From: Arthrobacter sp. efr-133-TYG-118
GTDB taxonomy: Bacteria; Actinomycetota; Actinomycetes; Actinomycetales; Micrococcaceae
Reading direction: 5' to 3'
DNA: 64,000 nt
Assembly (NCBI RefSeq): GCF_030209755.1
Contig: NZ_JARVRH010000012.1
Location: 1 to 64,000 of the forward strand
Every line of letters starts with the position of its first letter. The first letter of the stretch is position 1. The position numbers were made by a program, and so were the translations under genes. Under the pieces are notes generated by a model that searched no databases, had not been told where the DNA came from, and was given only the letters and a program-made list of their open reading frames with translations. This document shows, piece by piece, positions 53,281 to 62,252 of this stretch.

Positions 53281-54829
53281 GCAGCAGAGCCGGCTCTTCA
53301 AGGATGGACGCCACGTCGGCCATGAAGCGTGCAGAGAGGTCCCCGTCCACCACCCGGTGATCGAACGAACCGCCGAGCGTTGTGATCCAGCGGGGGATGA
53401 CCTCGCCGTCGAGCACCCAGGGCTTTTGCTTGATGGTGCCGAACGCGACGATCGCCACCTCGCCCGGGTTGATGATGGGCGTTCCGGTGTCGATGCCGAG
53501 GGCGCCAACGTTCGTGATGGTCAGTGAGCCGCCCTGCATCTGCGCGGGCTGGGTCTTCCCCGCGCGTGCCGTACTGGCCAGCTCGTTAAGCGCGAGGGCC
53601 AGTTCCTTGAGGGAAAGGTCCTGGGCATCCTTGATGTTCGGCACCATGAGCCCGCGCGGGGTTGCTGCGGCAATACCGAGGTTCATGTAGTGCTTGACGT
53701 GGATTTCCGCTCCGCCTTTGCCGTCGGCGTTCTCTACCCAGGTCGCATTAACGCTCGGATTGCGGGCGGCCGCCCAAATCACGGCCTTCGAGAGGATCAG
53801 CAGCGGCGATACCTTGATGCCCTCAAAGTCCCTGGAGGCCTTGAGCCGCTTGACGAATTCCATCGTGCGGCTGGCGTCGACGTCCACGAAAATACTCACA
53901 TGCGGGGCCGTGAAGGCGGACTCCACCATCGCCTTGGCGGTGGCCTTGCGGACGCCCTTGACAGGGATCCGTTCCACTCGCTGATCCTGCGGCTTCTTGG
54001 ACGCACCCCAGAACTTGTCTGCTTGGTCCACCTCGGCATCGCGCTGCGACTGGTAGCTGACCAAGTCCTCCCGGGTCACTTCGCCGCGGGCACCCGTGGG
54101 AACGACGTCGGCCAGGTCAATCCCAAGTTCGCGGGCGATCTTGCGCACCGGAGGCTTGGCCAACACGCGGTTGACGAGGCCGCTGACCGTTGCGCCAAGG
54201 CCGGTGAGACCCGGCGCCTGGCTTGCAGATCCGGGGTTTGCGGCTCCCTGGCTTGTGGCCGCTGGCTGCTGTTCGGCAACCGGGGGCACGGCCGGAGCAG
54301 CAGGCTCGACGACTGGTTCGACGACGGCGGGTGCCGTGCCCGGCGCGGCCACGGTTGCAGCGGCGGCGCCTTCCGGGCGCTTACGCGGGCGGCGCTTGAC
54401 GGCGTCGGCCTTCGGACCGGAGCCAACCAGCGGACCGCCGGCGGGACCGCCGTCGGACGTTCCGGCGTCGTCGGGCAACTTGCCGTACATCAGGGTCTCG
54501 ACGAGCTGTTCGGCGGCAGGCTCAGCGGAGGGTGCCGGTACGGCCAAGGGCGAAGCCGGCGCCGGGGCGGGCTCTGGTTCTCCCGGCGCATTGTCGGAAA
54601 TGCCGATAATCGCGGTTCCGACTTCAACCGTGATGCCTTCGGCGACCAGCAATTCCGCCACGGTGCCGGCATACGGGGACGGCAATTCCACGAGGGACTT
54701 CGCGGTCTCGATCTCGCAGATGACGTCGTTGATGGCCACGGTATCGCCGGGCTTGACCTTCCAGGAGACGATTTCCGCCTCGGTCAGGCCTTCGCCGACA
54801 TCCGGCAGGTTGAATTTCTTAACAGTCAC
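53273..54829 (-). CDS. bkdB: Branched-chain keto-acid dehydrogenase E2 (dihydrolipoamide acyltransferase)
   Basis: A 518-residue E2. One lipoyl domain with the lipoylated Lys near residue 44 ([16 protein letters not shown]). Ala/Pro-rich linkers precede a peripheral-subunit-binding domain ([20 protein letters not shown], about residues 216-250). The catalytic domain ends with [20 protein letters not shown], where the His near 491 is catalytic. It accepts acyl groups from E1 and makes acyl-CoA. It is encoded third, after E1 alpha and beta, with no E3 gene. The single lipoyl domain and ETAKSLVE form resemble BCKDH-type complexes. Confidence 0.9.
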   Translation of the reverse strand: MTVKKFNLPDVGEGLTEAEIVSWKVKPGDTVAINDVICEIETAKSLVELPSPYAGTVAELLVAEGITVEVGTAIIGISDNAPGEPEPAPAPASPLAVPAPSAEPAAEQLVETLMYGKLPDDAGTSDGGPAGGPLVGSGPKADAVKRRPRKRPEGAAAATVAAPGTAPAVVEPVVEPAAPAVPPVAEQQPAATSQGAANPGSASQAPGLTGLGATVSGLVNRVLAKPPVRKIARELGIDLADVVPTGARGEVTREDLVSYQSQRDAEVDQADKFWGASKKPQDQRVERIPVKGVRKATAKAMVESAFTAPHVSIFVDVDASRTMEFVKRLKASRDFEGIKVSPLLILSKAVIWAAARNPSVNATWVENADGKGGAEIHVKHYMNLGIAAATPRGLMVPNIKDAQDLSLKELALALNELASTARAGKTQPAQMQGGSLTITNVGALGIDTGTPIINPGEVAIVAFGTIKQKPWVLDGEVIPRWITTLGGSFDHRVVDGDLSARFMADVASILEEPALLLD

Positions 54830-54886
54830 TTAGGTCCTCGATCTCGGCTGGCCCGTCCGCTGGGCGGCGGGTGCAATCAGGGGCGG

Positions 54887-55867
54887 CTAGTAGGCCAGGG
54901 AACGGTCCAGGGCTTCGAGGATCTTGTCGATGTCCGGCAAGTAGTCCTCTTCCACCTTCGCCACGGGATACGGCATGTGGAAGCCGCCCACGCGGATAAC
55001 CGGAGCCTCAAGGTGCAGGAAGGCACGCTCACTGATCCGCGCAGCAATCTCGCCGCCTATCCCCCCGAATGTCGGGGCCTCGTGCGCGACGATCAAGCGG
55101 CCGGTCTTCTTCACAGAAGCCGTGACGGTATCGAAGTCGATGGGGGAAATCGAGCGGAGGTCGATCACTTCGATGCTGCGCCCGTCCTCTTCCGCCGCCG
55201 CTGCGGCGGCCAGCGCGACCGGTACCAGCGGCCCGTAGGCCACGATGGTGGCGTCCGAGCCTTCGCGCAGGACGTGCGCCTGGAAGGGGTCCGACGCCGG
55301 TCCTGGGTTTTCGGTGTCAACCTCGCCCTTGAGCCAGTAGCGGCGTTTGGGCTCGAAGAAGATGACCGGGTCCGTGCAGTCAACAGCCTGCTGGATCATC
55401 CAGTAGGCATCGTGGGCATTGGACGGGGTGATGATCCGCAGGCCGGCCGTGTGGGCGAACAGCGCTTCCGGCGACTCCGAGTGATGTTCGATCGAGCCGA
55501 TGCCGCCACCATAGGGAATGCGGATGACCACGGGAACCGTCAGCTTGCCGCCGCTGCGCGAGTGCATCTTGGCCAGCTGCGTAGTGATCTGGTTGAAGCC
55601 GGGGAACACAAAACCATCGAACTGGATTTCGCAGATGGGACGGTAGCCGCGCAAGGCCAGGCCTATGGCAGTGCCGACGATGCCGGACTCAGCCAACGGG
55701 GTATCAACTACCCGGTCTGCACCGAACTCCCTGATGAGTCCATCGGTCACGCGATAGACGCCACCCAGCGGCCCGATGTCTTCTCCCATGAGCAAGGACT
55801 TCGGATTATTGGTGAGCGAGGCACGCAGGCCTTCGTTGATGGCCTTGGCAATGGTCATGGTGGTCAT
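54887..55867 (-). CDS. bkdA2: Branched-chain keto-acid dehydrogenase E1 beta subunit
   Basis: About 326 residues from the ATG at 55867, whose A is shared with the E1 alpha stop (TGATG). Transketolase-type Pyr domain: NEGLRASLTNNPKSLLMGED then GPLGGVYRVTDGL, with DTPLAESGIVGTAIGLALRG. The C-terminal domain carries VIDLRSISPIDFDTVTASVK. With E1 alpha it decarboxylates branched-chain 2-keto acids using thiamine diphosphate. This supplies iso and anteiso starter units for membrane lipids. Confidence 0.93.
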   Translation of the reverse strand: MTTMTIAKAINEGLRASLTNNPKSLLMGEDIGPLGGVYRVTDGLIREFGADRVVDTPLAESGIVGTAIGLALRGYRPICEIQFDGFVFPGFNQITTQLAKMHSRSGGKLTVPVVIRIPYGGGIGSIEHHSESPEALFAHTAGLRIITPSNAHDAYWMIQQAVDCTDPVIFFEPKRRYWLKGEVDTENPGPASDPFQAHVLREGSDATIVAYGPLVPVALAAAAAAEEDGRSIEVIDLRSISPIDFDTVTASVKKTGRLIVAHEAPTFGGIGGEIAARISERAFLHLEAPVIRVGGFHMPYPVAKVEEDYLPDIDKILEALDRSLAY

Positions 55868-57075
55868 CAGTTGCCTGTCCCCTCTTCCTCGTCGCCTTCG
55901 AATCCGGCGGAGTATTCCTCGAACCAAGCAAGTTCCTCGGCCACCAGCGGGTGCGGTTCGGCATAGACCCCCGCGAATGACTCGCGGAAGTTCGGGCCCT
56001 GCAGACTTTGCGTGGTGCTGCGGACATGGGCAGCGAGTTTGTCGCCGTCAACCCTGACTTGCTCAAAGAAAGCTTCGTCGGCCAGGCCTTCGCTACGAAG
56101 GTACTTCTCGAGGCGGTCCAGAGGATCCTTGCCGCGCCATGCGGTTTCTTCGGCGGACTCGCGGTACTTGGTGGGGTCATCCGCCGTGGTGTGGGCACCA
56201 ACACGATACGTATATGCCTCAATGAGCACCGGACCGCGGCCTTCGCGTGCGTGTTCAAGCGCCCACTCGGTAACCGCATGGACTGCGATGACGTCGTTGC
56301 CGTCCACCCGGATGCCCGGGAAGCCGTATCCCTTGGCCCGGTTGAACAGGGGAACCTTGGTTTGGACCTCGGTGGGGACCGAGATGGCCCAGTGGTTGTT
56401 CTGGCAGAAGAACACCACGGGAGCGTTGTAGGAGGCCGCGAAGACCATGGATTCGTGGACGTCGCCTTCGGAGCTGGCACCGTCGCCGAAGTAGGCCACA
56501 ACAGCAGCCTTCGGGTCATTGGAACCGTTGGCTTCCGCGAGCTTCTGGTCCCGTTGGATTCCCATGGCGTAACCCACGGAATGCAGCGTCTGGGCCGCAA
56601 GCACGAGGGTATAGAGATGGAAGTTGTTCTCGGTGGGATCCCAGCCACCATTCGAAATTCCGCGGAAGAGCTTCAGGAGTTCCGCCAGATCCACATCACG
56701 GGTCAATGCAACGCCGTGTTCCCGGTATGTGGGGAAGATGTAATCCTGCCGTTGAGTGGCGCGTCCGGAACCGATCTGGGCGGCCTCCTGGCCGGTGAGG
56801 GGAACCCAAAGAGCCAGCTCGCCTTGGCGCTGAAGGGCCGTGGCCTCTTGATCGAAGCGGCGGACCTTGGCCATGTCGGCGTAAAAGCCCCGGAGCTGCT
56901 CAGGATCAAGGCGCTTGGCGTAGTCCGAGAAGACGGGATCTGTCCCTAGCTTGCCGTCCGGCCCCAGCAGCTGGATCATCTCGGCAGCGGGATCGCCTGA
57001 AGCGCCTCCCGCCGGAGACTGCTGACCCAGTCCTGTTCCGTTGATCCCGGGGGTGGGCAATTGAGTTGCGCCCAT
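55867..57075 (-). CDS. bkdA1: Branched-chain keto-acid dehydrogenase E1 alpha subunit
   Basis: About 402 residues from the ATG at 57075, with AAGGAGACGG before it. ThDP-binding motif: AVVAYFGDGASSEGDVHESM, then VVFFCQNNHWAISVPTEVQT. A Gly/Pro-rich N-terminus of about 40 residues leads into the domain. The YRVGAHTTADDPTKYRE loop contains the regulatory His/Ser region. First gene of the bkd operon. Two dyads lie just upstream. The frame is open back to 57201, but the upstream part lies in the dyad region. Confidence 0.92.
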   Translation of the reverse strand: MGATQLPTPGINGTGLGQQSPAGGASGDPAAEMIQLLGPDGKLGTDPVFSDYAKRLDPEQLRGFYADMAKVRRFDQEATALQRQGELALWVPLTGQEAAQIGSGRATQRQDYIFPTYREHGVALTRDVDLAELLKLFRGISNGGWDPTENNFHLYTLVLAAQTLHSVGYAMGIQRDQKLAEANGSNDPKAAVVAYFGDGASSEGDVHESMVFAASYNAPVVFFCQNNHWAISVPTEVQTKVPLFNRAKGYGFPGIRVDGNDVIAVHAVTEWALEHAREGRGPVLIEAYTYRVGAHTTADDPTKYRESAEETAWRGKDPLDRLEKYLRSEGLADEAFFEQVRVDGDKLAAHVRSTTQSLQGPNFRESFAGVYAEPHPLVAEELAWFEEYSAGFEGDEEEGTGN

Positions 57076-57124
57076 TCCGTCTCCTTGCCTGCCACAGCCC
57101 GATGCTGAGCAATATTCGCTGATA

Positions 57125-57160
57125 TATGCCGATTCCGGAATGCATTCCGGAATCGGCATA
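57125..57160. promoter_or_regulatory. 36-bp perfect palindrome upstream of the bkd operon
   Basis: TATGCCGATTCCGGAATG is followed immediately by its exact complement, with no spacer. It ends 50 bases before the E1 alpha ATG on the - strand. The lengths and symmetry suit a protein operator (for example an Lrp/BkdR-type regulator) rather than a terminator, since there is no T-run. Confidence 0.85.
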
Positions 57161-57171
57161 TCTTGGCTTTC

Positions 57172-57199
57172 GTCCCTTACTTTATCCGCAGTAAGGGAC
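57172..57199. promoter_or_regulatory. Second dyad upstream of the bkd operon
   Basis: Perfect 10-bp arms GTCCCTTACT and AGTAAGGGAC with an 8-base loop lie 12 bases from the 36-bp palindrome and 21 bases after the hisC stop. It could be the hisC terminator or a second operator. Confidence 0.7.
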
Positions 57200-57219
57200 A
57201 CAGGGGCATTTGTTAACCG

Positions 57220-58338
57220 CTAGGAAGGCTGCGGCGCTTTTGTATAGGACGCACAGAGTTCCAGGAATCGGGTATTGGCCTCGACTTCTCCGATGCTGAC
57301 CCGGACGCCTTCATTGCCGAAGGCCCGCACAGACAACGCCCGCTCGCCTGCTAGTCCTGCAAATTCGGCGCTATTCTCCCCAAGATTCAGCCACACGAAG
57401 TTGCCTTGAGCCTCGGGCACGAACCATCCCAGCTCCCGGAGCCCTGCGGTAACCCGATCCCGCTCGTCAACAAGGCTTTGTACCCTTTCCACAACTTGGT
57501 CGAAATTCTCCAACGAAGTAATGGCGGCGCGTTCGGCAACCTGCGAAACGGCAAACGGCGTGGCAGCGACCCTCAGGTGCTGGGTGAGATCCGGACCGGA
57601 AACGCTGTATCCAACGCGCAGCCCCGCAAGGCCGTGAGCCTTGGAAAAGGTGCGGAGGACCACGACATTCGGGTACTTGCGGTACAACTTGATACCGTCA
57701 ACGGCGTTCTCGTTCCTGACGAACTCCTGGTAGGCCTCATCGATAACAACGACGACGCCCGCCGGCACTGACTGGATGAACCGTTCGGTTTCCTCGGCGG
57801 TGAGGATGGGACCCGTGGGGTTGTTTGGCGTGCAAAGCAGAATCACCTTGGTGCGGACGGTCACAGCTGCCGCCATGGCTTCGAGATCGTGTCGGCCGTC
57901 GGAAAGCAACGGGATCTGGACGCTGTCAGCACCGGCCAGCCCTACGCTGATCGGGTAGGCCTCGAAGGAGCGCCAGGCATAGATAACCTCATCAGCCTTA
58001 CCGTCGTGGTTCTGTCCGGCGAAGGTGGCAAGGATCTGGTTCAGGGCCCCGAGGCTTCCGGCTCCGGTGACGACGTCGTCAGCGGGGATTCCCAGGAAGT
58101 CAGCGAGCGCCGTGCGCAGCTTGGTGGACAAAGGGTCCGGGTACCGGTTGATGTCCGACTGATCAGCGATTGCCTGGAGCACAGCGGGAATCGGGGGTAG
58201 CGGGTTTTCATTGGACGACAGTTTGTAACTGGTCAGGCCCTCTATCGCTGCGGGAGGCTTTCCCGCAGCATATTTGGGGAGCCTGTCCACAACCGGGCGG
58301 GGACGCACGCCCTCCGGTGCGTTGTCAGAAGAATTCAT
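57220..58338 (-). CDS. hisC: Histidinol-phosphate aminotransferase
   Basis: A 372-residue aminotransferase. Features: YKLSSNENPLPPIPAVLQAI at the N-terminus, GAGSLGALNQILATFAG, CTPNNPTGPILTAEE, and RTFSKAHGLAGLRVGYSVSG with the PLP Lys. It converts imidazole acetol phosphate to histidinol phosphate. No other his genes are near, and aromatic-amino-acid aminotransferases share the same pattern (pat-like), so the name is probable rather than certain. It is on the same strand as the bkd operon. Confidence 0.85.
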   Translation of the reverse strand: MNSSDNAPEGVRPRPVVDRLPKYAAGKPPAAIEGLTSYKLSSNENPLPPIPAVLQAIADQSDINRYPDPLSTKLRTALADFLGIPADDVVTGAGSLGALNQILATFAGQNHDGKADEVIYAWRSFEAYPISVGLAGADSVQIPLLSDGRHDLEAMAAAVTVRTKVILLCTPNNPTGPILTAEETERFIQSVPAGVVVVIDEAYQEFVRNENAVDGIKLYRKYPNVVVLRTFSKAHGLAGLRVGYSVSGPDLTQHLRVAATPFAVSQVAERAAITSLENFDQVVERVQSLVDERDRVTAGLRELGWFVPEAQGNFVWLNLGENSAEFAGLAGERALSVRAFGNEGVRVSIGEVEANTRFLELCASYTKAPQPS

Positions 58339-58428
58339 GGCACCAGCCTACTTGCAGGGCTTCGGGCCATGCCGGCAAGCCCTCTGGGCAGTGCATGGGA
58401 AAACCGGCGCATGTGAAAGCATGGGCGT

Positions 58429-58854
58429 ATGGGTTCATTCATTGTGCGTGTCCTGATCAACGGGCTGGCCCTCTGGGTTGCCAGCTGGATTCTGCCGGGG
58501 ATGGATATCTCCACTTCAGCAACCACCAACGCAGTGAGCAATGCGGGGGTCACCCAAGGCGGCGACACTTTGGGCGTGGTTCTTGCCTATCTCTTCATAG
58601 GGCTCATTTTTGGCATCGTCAATGCCTTTGTGCGGCCTCTGGTCAAGCTGCTCTCCCTTCCGATCACGATCCTTACCCTCGGCCTGTTCACGATTGTCAT
58701 CAACGCAGCCATGTTGTCCTTGACAGCGTGGCTCAGTAGCTACACGCCGGTACACCTCACCATCGACCGTTTCTTCTGGACCGCTGTTCTCGCGGCGATC
58801 ATCATCAGCCTGATCTCCATGGTCGCCAGCTGGATTCCGGGCGGTAGGCGGTAA
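58429..58854 (+). CDS. Phage holin-family / 4TM membrane protein (PF04020-like)
   Basis: A 141-residue protein with four hydrophobic helices (about residues 4-24, 45-66, 73-97 and 115-135). It fits the mycobacterial four-TM group: FIVRVLINGLALWVASWILP then FGIVNAFVRPLVKLLSLPIT. Despite the family name there is no phage context. Function unknown. Confidence 0.85.
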   Translation: MGSFIVRVLINGLALWVASWILPGMDISTSATTNAVSNAGVTQGGDTLGVVLAYLFIGLIFGIVNAFVRPLVKLLSLPITILTLGLFTIVINAAMLSLTAWLSSYTPVHLTIDRFFWTAVLAAIIISLISMVASWIPGGRR

Positions 58855-58884
58855 GGAGCCTTAGGCCGGCATGTTGCCTGGCTT

Positions 58885-60255
58885 TCATCGTCCTCCCCGC
58901 GGGGCCGGCGGCGTTTCGCGGGTCAGCTTGAACCGGGTCGCTTTGACCACTCCACCAGCCCCCAGTATTCCGCCCAGAGTTGCTGTGGAAGCGGCCAGTG
59001 AAGGATCGGAACTGAGCTGCACCAGCTTTGCCCCTTCCTCGTACCGTGAGAGCTTGTGAGCCGGACCAATGCCTTGGTCTTCGCCGGGTTCCAGGACCAC
59101 CGGATTGGTCATGGTCACCGTAACCCTGTCCTTGGTGTCCGGATTCGCTTTGCCTTCCGCGCCGGGAACCCAATCCTGTTCGTGCTCCAAGTGCAGGCTC
59201 CCGATGCCGGCTTCCGGGGTGATCCCGCCGACGGGTGATCCAGCTGTCACCACAAACTTGAGGTCATACTCGGCGAGGAACGCTTGGTCCTTGCTCAAGT
59301 TCATGGCATGGATTCCCCCTTGGCTGTGGCCGACGGCCACCACCGTTTCGCCGGCTGCGGCGCCTGCCTCAAGCAACGCCTGACGGACGGCCTTGCTGGT
59401 TTCCGTCGAGTTGTAACCCAGCGCTTCGGCAATCCCGGCTTCGTCCAGTGGATTGCTGCCTCCGGGCGGATTGCCCGGCTGCGTGCCCGGAATCAACACC
59501 ACCCACGCGCGTTCTCCGTCCTTATCTACTTGGACCACTTCAATTTCGGCCTCTGAAGTGGTGCCGACGTGATCCAATTCCCGGAGCATTCCTGCGGCCG
59601 AAAGGTCCACGCTCTTGGTGGCGATCTCTCCCCTGCTGGCCGAAATAGGACGCGGCCTGAGGAAGGCGAATGCGGGAATCGCCACGATCGCTCTCAGGAC
59701 GGCGCCCACATCAGTAGGTCCGACGATCGCCCCTGAAAGGTTCGCCGCTGCCGGGGGTAGCCCCATCATCAGCGCCAATATCCGGGTCAGATCCCGGACG
59801 GCTCCTTCTGTGGCGCCCCTCCCGCCGAGGTCCAGGGGGTTCGGACCAGTCGTGAGGACTGGCATTCCCATGCCCATCCGCAGCCTGATCGCCGCGTGCG
59901 ATTCGGCAAACTCGTATTCACGGTGGCTTGCCCTGACATCGTTCCCAATCCGTTGAAGCTGTTCGCGGACCCGTCCAATGTCCCGGCCGCTCTCGCCGAC
60001 GGCAATGATGGCGTTGCTTCCGCTCGTATAGGACGAGGCCTGGTACGGGAAGAGAGCCGCCCTCACCGCTTCGGCTTCCACTTCAATGGCCTGCAGTTGG
60101 AGCACGAGTCCGTCAAGCGCGGCAGCGCCAGCAAGCAACTCTTCGAATTGGAAGCGGATTCCGCCCACTCCGCCGCGTATCCGCAAAGTGCCATCCGGGC
60201 CGGGTGTTCGAGGGTTGGGAGTTCCGCCCGCACCGATAGGAGCGACCTCGGCCAT
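58885..60255 (-). CDS. Putative alpha/beta hydrolase with WXG-like helical N-terminus
   Basis: A 456-residue protein. Residues 30-130 are helical (FQFEELLAGAAALDGLVLQL; DIGRVREQLQRIGNDVRASH). The C-terminal half has a hydrolase nucleophile elbow GETVVAVGHSQGGIHAMNLS near residue 313, with VLIPGTQPGNPPGGSNPLDE before it. No signal peptide is seen. It follows a small WXG100-like gene with a one-base overlap (TGATG). This arrangement, helical region plus effector domain behind a WXG100 gene, resembles type VII secretion (ESX) substrates. Its lipase or esterase activity is inferred only from the motif. Confidence 0.72.
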   Translation of the reverse strand: MAEVAPIGAGGTPNPRTPGPDGTLRIRGGVGGIRFQFEELLAGAAALDGLVLQLQAIEVEAEAVRAALFPYQASSYTSGSNAIIAVGESGRDIGRVREQLQRIGNDVRASHREYEFAESHAAIRLRMGMGMPVLTTGPNPLDLGGRGATEGAVRDLTRILALMMGLPPAAANLSGAIVGPTDVGAVLRAIVAIPAFAFLRPRPISASRGEIATKSVDLSAAGMLRELDHVGTTSEAEIEVVQVDKDGERAWVVLIPGTQPGNPPGGSNPLDEAGIAEALGYNSTETSKAVRQALLEAGAAAGETVVAVGHSQGGIHAMNLSKDQAFLAEYDLKFVVTAGSPVGGITPEAGIGSLHLEHEQDWVPGAEGKANPDTKDRVTVTMTNPVVLEPGEDQGIGPAHKLSRYEEGAKLVQLSSDPSLAASTATLGGILGAGGVVKATRFKLTRETPPAPRGGR

Positions 60256-60587
60256 CAGAAGCCGGACTGGGGTTTCGATGCCACATTCCGGGCATGGCGG
60301 AGGGTGGCGGCAGCGGCCTCGCCCAAGGCATCACGCCCCCTTCGAAGGGAGGCGGCCTGCAAAGCCAGCGTGGTCCGGTAGGCGCGGCCGGCCGGGGACT
60401 CCCATTGCTCGAGTTGCAACTGCGCCAGCTTGGCAAGAACGGCGTCGGCTTGGTCCGCGCAGACGCTCATCCTCCGCCCGAGCTTCTGGATTTCCGCGGC
60501 TCGTGAAATACATTGCTGCGAATCCAGATCCGCTCCTCCGGCCGCCATAAGAATGCCGCTCAAGACGTTGTCCTCCTCCATGTCCAT
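60255..60587 (-). CDS. WXG100-like small helical protein
   Basis: About 110 residues from the ATG at 60587 (MDMEEDNVLSGILMAAGGAD). It is entirely helical, with a WESPAG turn in the middle (LEQWESPAGRAYRTTLALQA), which is a W-x-x-x-G-type version of the WXG motif between two helices. It is cotranscribed with the hydrolase, with a one-base overlap. Type VII (ESX) partner proteins have this form. No ESX secretion genes (EccC ATPase) are in the window. Confidence 0.65.
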   Translation of the reverse strand: MDMEEDNVLSGILMAAGGADLDSQQCISRAAEIQKLGRRMSVCADQADAVLAKLAQLQLEQWESPAGRAYRTTLALQAASLRRGRDALGEAAAATLRHARNVASKPQSGF

Positions 60588-60755
60588 TGATGTTGTGGCA
60601 GCGACGCTACGTTGTGCTCCGGTGGCGCGGAACCGCCGTGACCGGCTATGTGGATAACCTGCCGGAAACACTGCCAGGAAGAGGAGGCCGCGATGTTATG
60701 CACATAGTGAAGTCCGGCTTGATGGCGCGAGCCGAGTTCATGAAAGAATTGCCCC

Positions 60756-62198
60756 ATGCCTGAAACCGTCGCCGCCGCTGTTACCCGTACGCCCTCCGGA
60801 CGCCTGGCTCTCGCCGCGTCGCCGGAGCCGATCGCCCTGGGCCCGCTGGACGGCCGGTACCAGTCCGCCGTCGCTCCCTTGGTCGACTATTTGTCCGAGG
60901 CCGCTCTCAACCGCGACCGCGTGGCCGTCGAGGTCGAGTGGCTCATCCACCTGACCAGCAACAACGTACTTCCCGGCGCCGGGCCCCTGAGCACCGAACA
61001 GCAAGAGAAGCTGCGCGCCATCGTCACCGAGTTCGACTCCGCTTCCGTCGCGGAACTCGCTGAAATCGAAGCCGTCACGGTCCACGACGTCAAGGCTGTC
61101 GAGTACTACATTGGCCGCCGCCTCCCCGCGATCGGTATCGAGAACCTGACCGCGATGGTGCACTTCGGCTGCACATCGGAAGACATCAATAACCTTTCCT
61201 ACGCCTTGGGCGTCAAGGGTGCCGTGGAAGATGTCTGGCTCCCTGCGGCCAGCGCCTTGGTGAAGCAGATCGAAGCGATGGCCGAGGAGAACCGCGCCGT
61301 CCCGATGCTTTCCCGCACGCACGGCCAACCGGCCACTCCCACCACTCTTGGCAAGGAACTGGCAGTCATCACGCACCGCCTGAGCCGCCAGCTGGACCGG
61401 GTTTCCAAGACCCAGTACCTGGGCAAGATCAATGGCGCTACCGGCACGTATGCCGCACATGTCGCTTCCGTTCCCGGTGCCGATTGGGAGGCCGTGGCCC
61501 AGTCCTTCGTTGAAGGCCTGGGACTGACGTGGAACCCGTTGACCACCCAGATCGAGAGCCACGACTGGCAGGCAGAGCTCTATGCCGACGTCGCCCGCTT
61601 CAACCGCATTCTGCACAACGTCTGCACGGACATCTGGAGCTACATCTCGATTGGCTACTTCCGGCAGATCCCGGTTGCCGGCGCCACCGGCTCCTCCACC
61701 ATGCCGCACAAGGTCAACCCGATCCGGTTCGAAAACGCCGAAGCCAACCTGGAGATTTCCAACGGATTGTTGGACACTCTGGGCGCGACGCTGGTTACCT
61801 CCCGTTGGCAGCGAGACCTCACTGATTCTTCCTCGCAACGCAACATCGGCGTCGCATTCGGGCACTCGCTCCTTGCAATCTCGAATGTTGCCAAGGGACT
61901 GAAGGCCCTTGACGTTGCCGAGGAAGTACTGGCAGCCGACCTCGACACCAACTGGGAAGTCCTGGGCGAGGCGATCCAGATGGTCATGCGCGCCGAGGCC
62001 ATCGCCGGCGTCGAGGGAATGGAGAACCCGTACGAGCGACTCAAGGATCTCACCCGCGGTCAGCGCGTCGATGCCGTCCGCATGCAGGAGTTCGTCTCGA
62101 GCCTGGGATTGTCTTCCGAAGCCGAGGCACGCCTCCTGGCACTTACTCCGGGCAAGTACACCGGTATCGCGGACCAGTTGGTGGACCACCTGAAGTAG
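60756..62198 (+). CDS. purB: Adenylosuccinate lyase
   Basis: A 480-residue lyase of the PurB type. Motifs: IALGPLDGRYQSAVAPLVDY near the start, LTAMVHFGCTSEDINNLSYA, RTHGQPATPTTLGKELAVIT, and the fumarate-lyase signature GSSTMPHKVNPIRFENAEAN near residue 309. It catalyses two steps of purine synthesis, making fumarate plus AMP and AICAR. Divergent from the WXG-like/hydrolase pair. Confidence 0.96.
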   Translation: MPETVAAAVTRTPSGRLALAASPEPIALGPLDGRYQSAVAPLVDYLSEAALNRDRVAVEVEWLIHLTSNNVLPGAGPLSTEQQEKLRAIVTEFDSASVAELAEIEAVTVHDVKAVEYYIGRRLPAIGIENLTAMVHFGCTSEDINNLSYALGVKGAVEDVWLPAASALVKQIEAMAEENRAVPMLSRTHGQPATPTTLGKELAVITHRLSRQLDRVSKTQYLGKINGATGTYAAHVASVPGADWEAVAQSFVEGLGLTWNPLTTQIESHDWQAELYADVARFNRILHNVCTDIWSYISIGYFRQIPVAGATGSSTMPHKVNPIRFENAEANLEISNGLLDTLGATLVTSRWQRDLTDSSSQRNIGVAFGHSLLAISNVAKGLKALDVAEEVLAADLDTNWEVLGEAIQMVMRAEAIAGVEGMENPYERLKDLTRGQRVDAVRMQEFVSSLGLSSEAEARLLALTPGKYTGIADQLVDHLK

Positions 62199-62252
62199 AA
62201 CGCGGCGCTGCGGACCCGGCGTTTCCGGATCGATGTAAGGAACTGTGTCAGC

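Noticed and set aside
53690..55966. A 758-residue open frame on the + strand
   Set aside because: It is opposite the E2, E1 beta and E1 alpha genes, has no recognised motif, and has the Arg/Gly/His-rich look of an antisense shadow.
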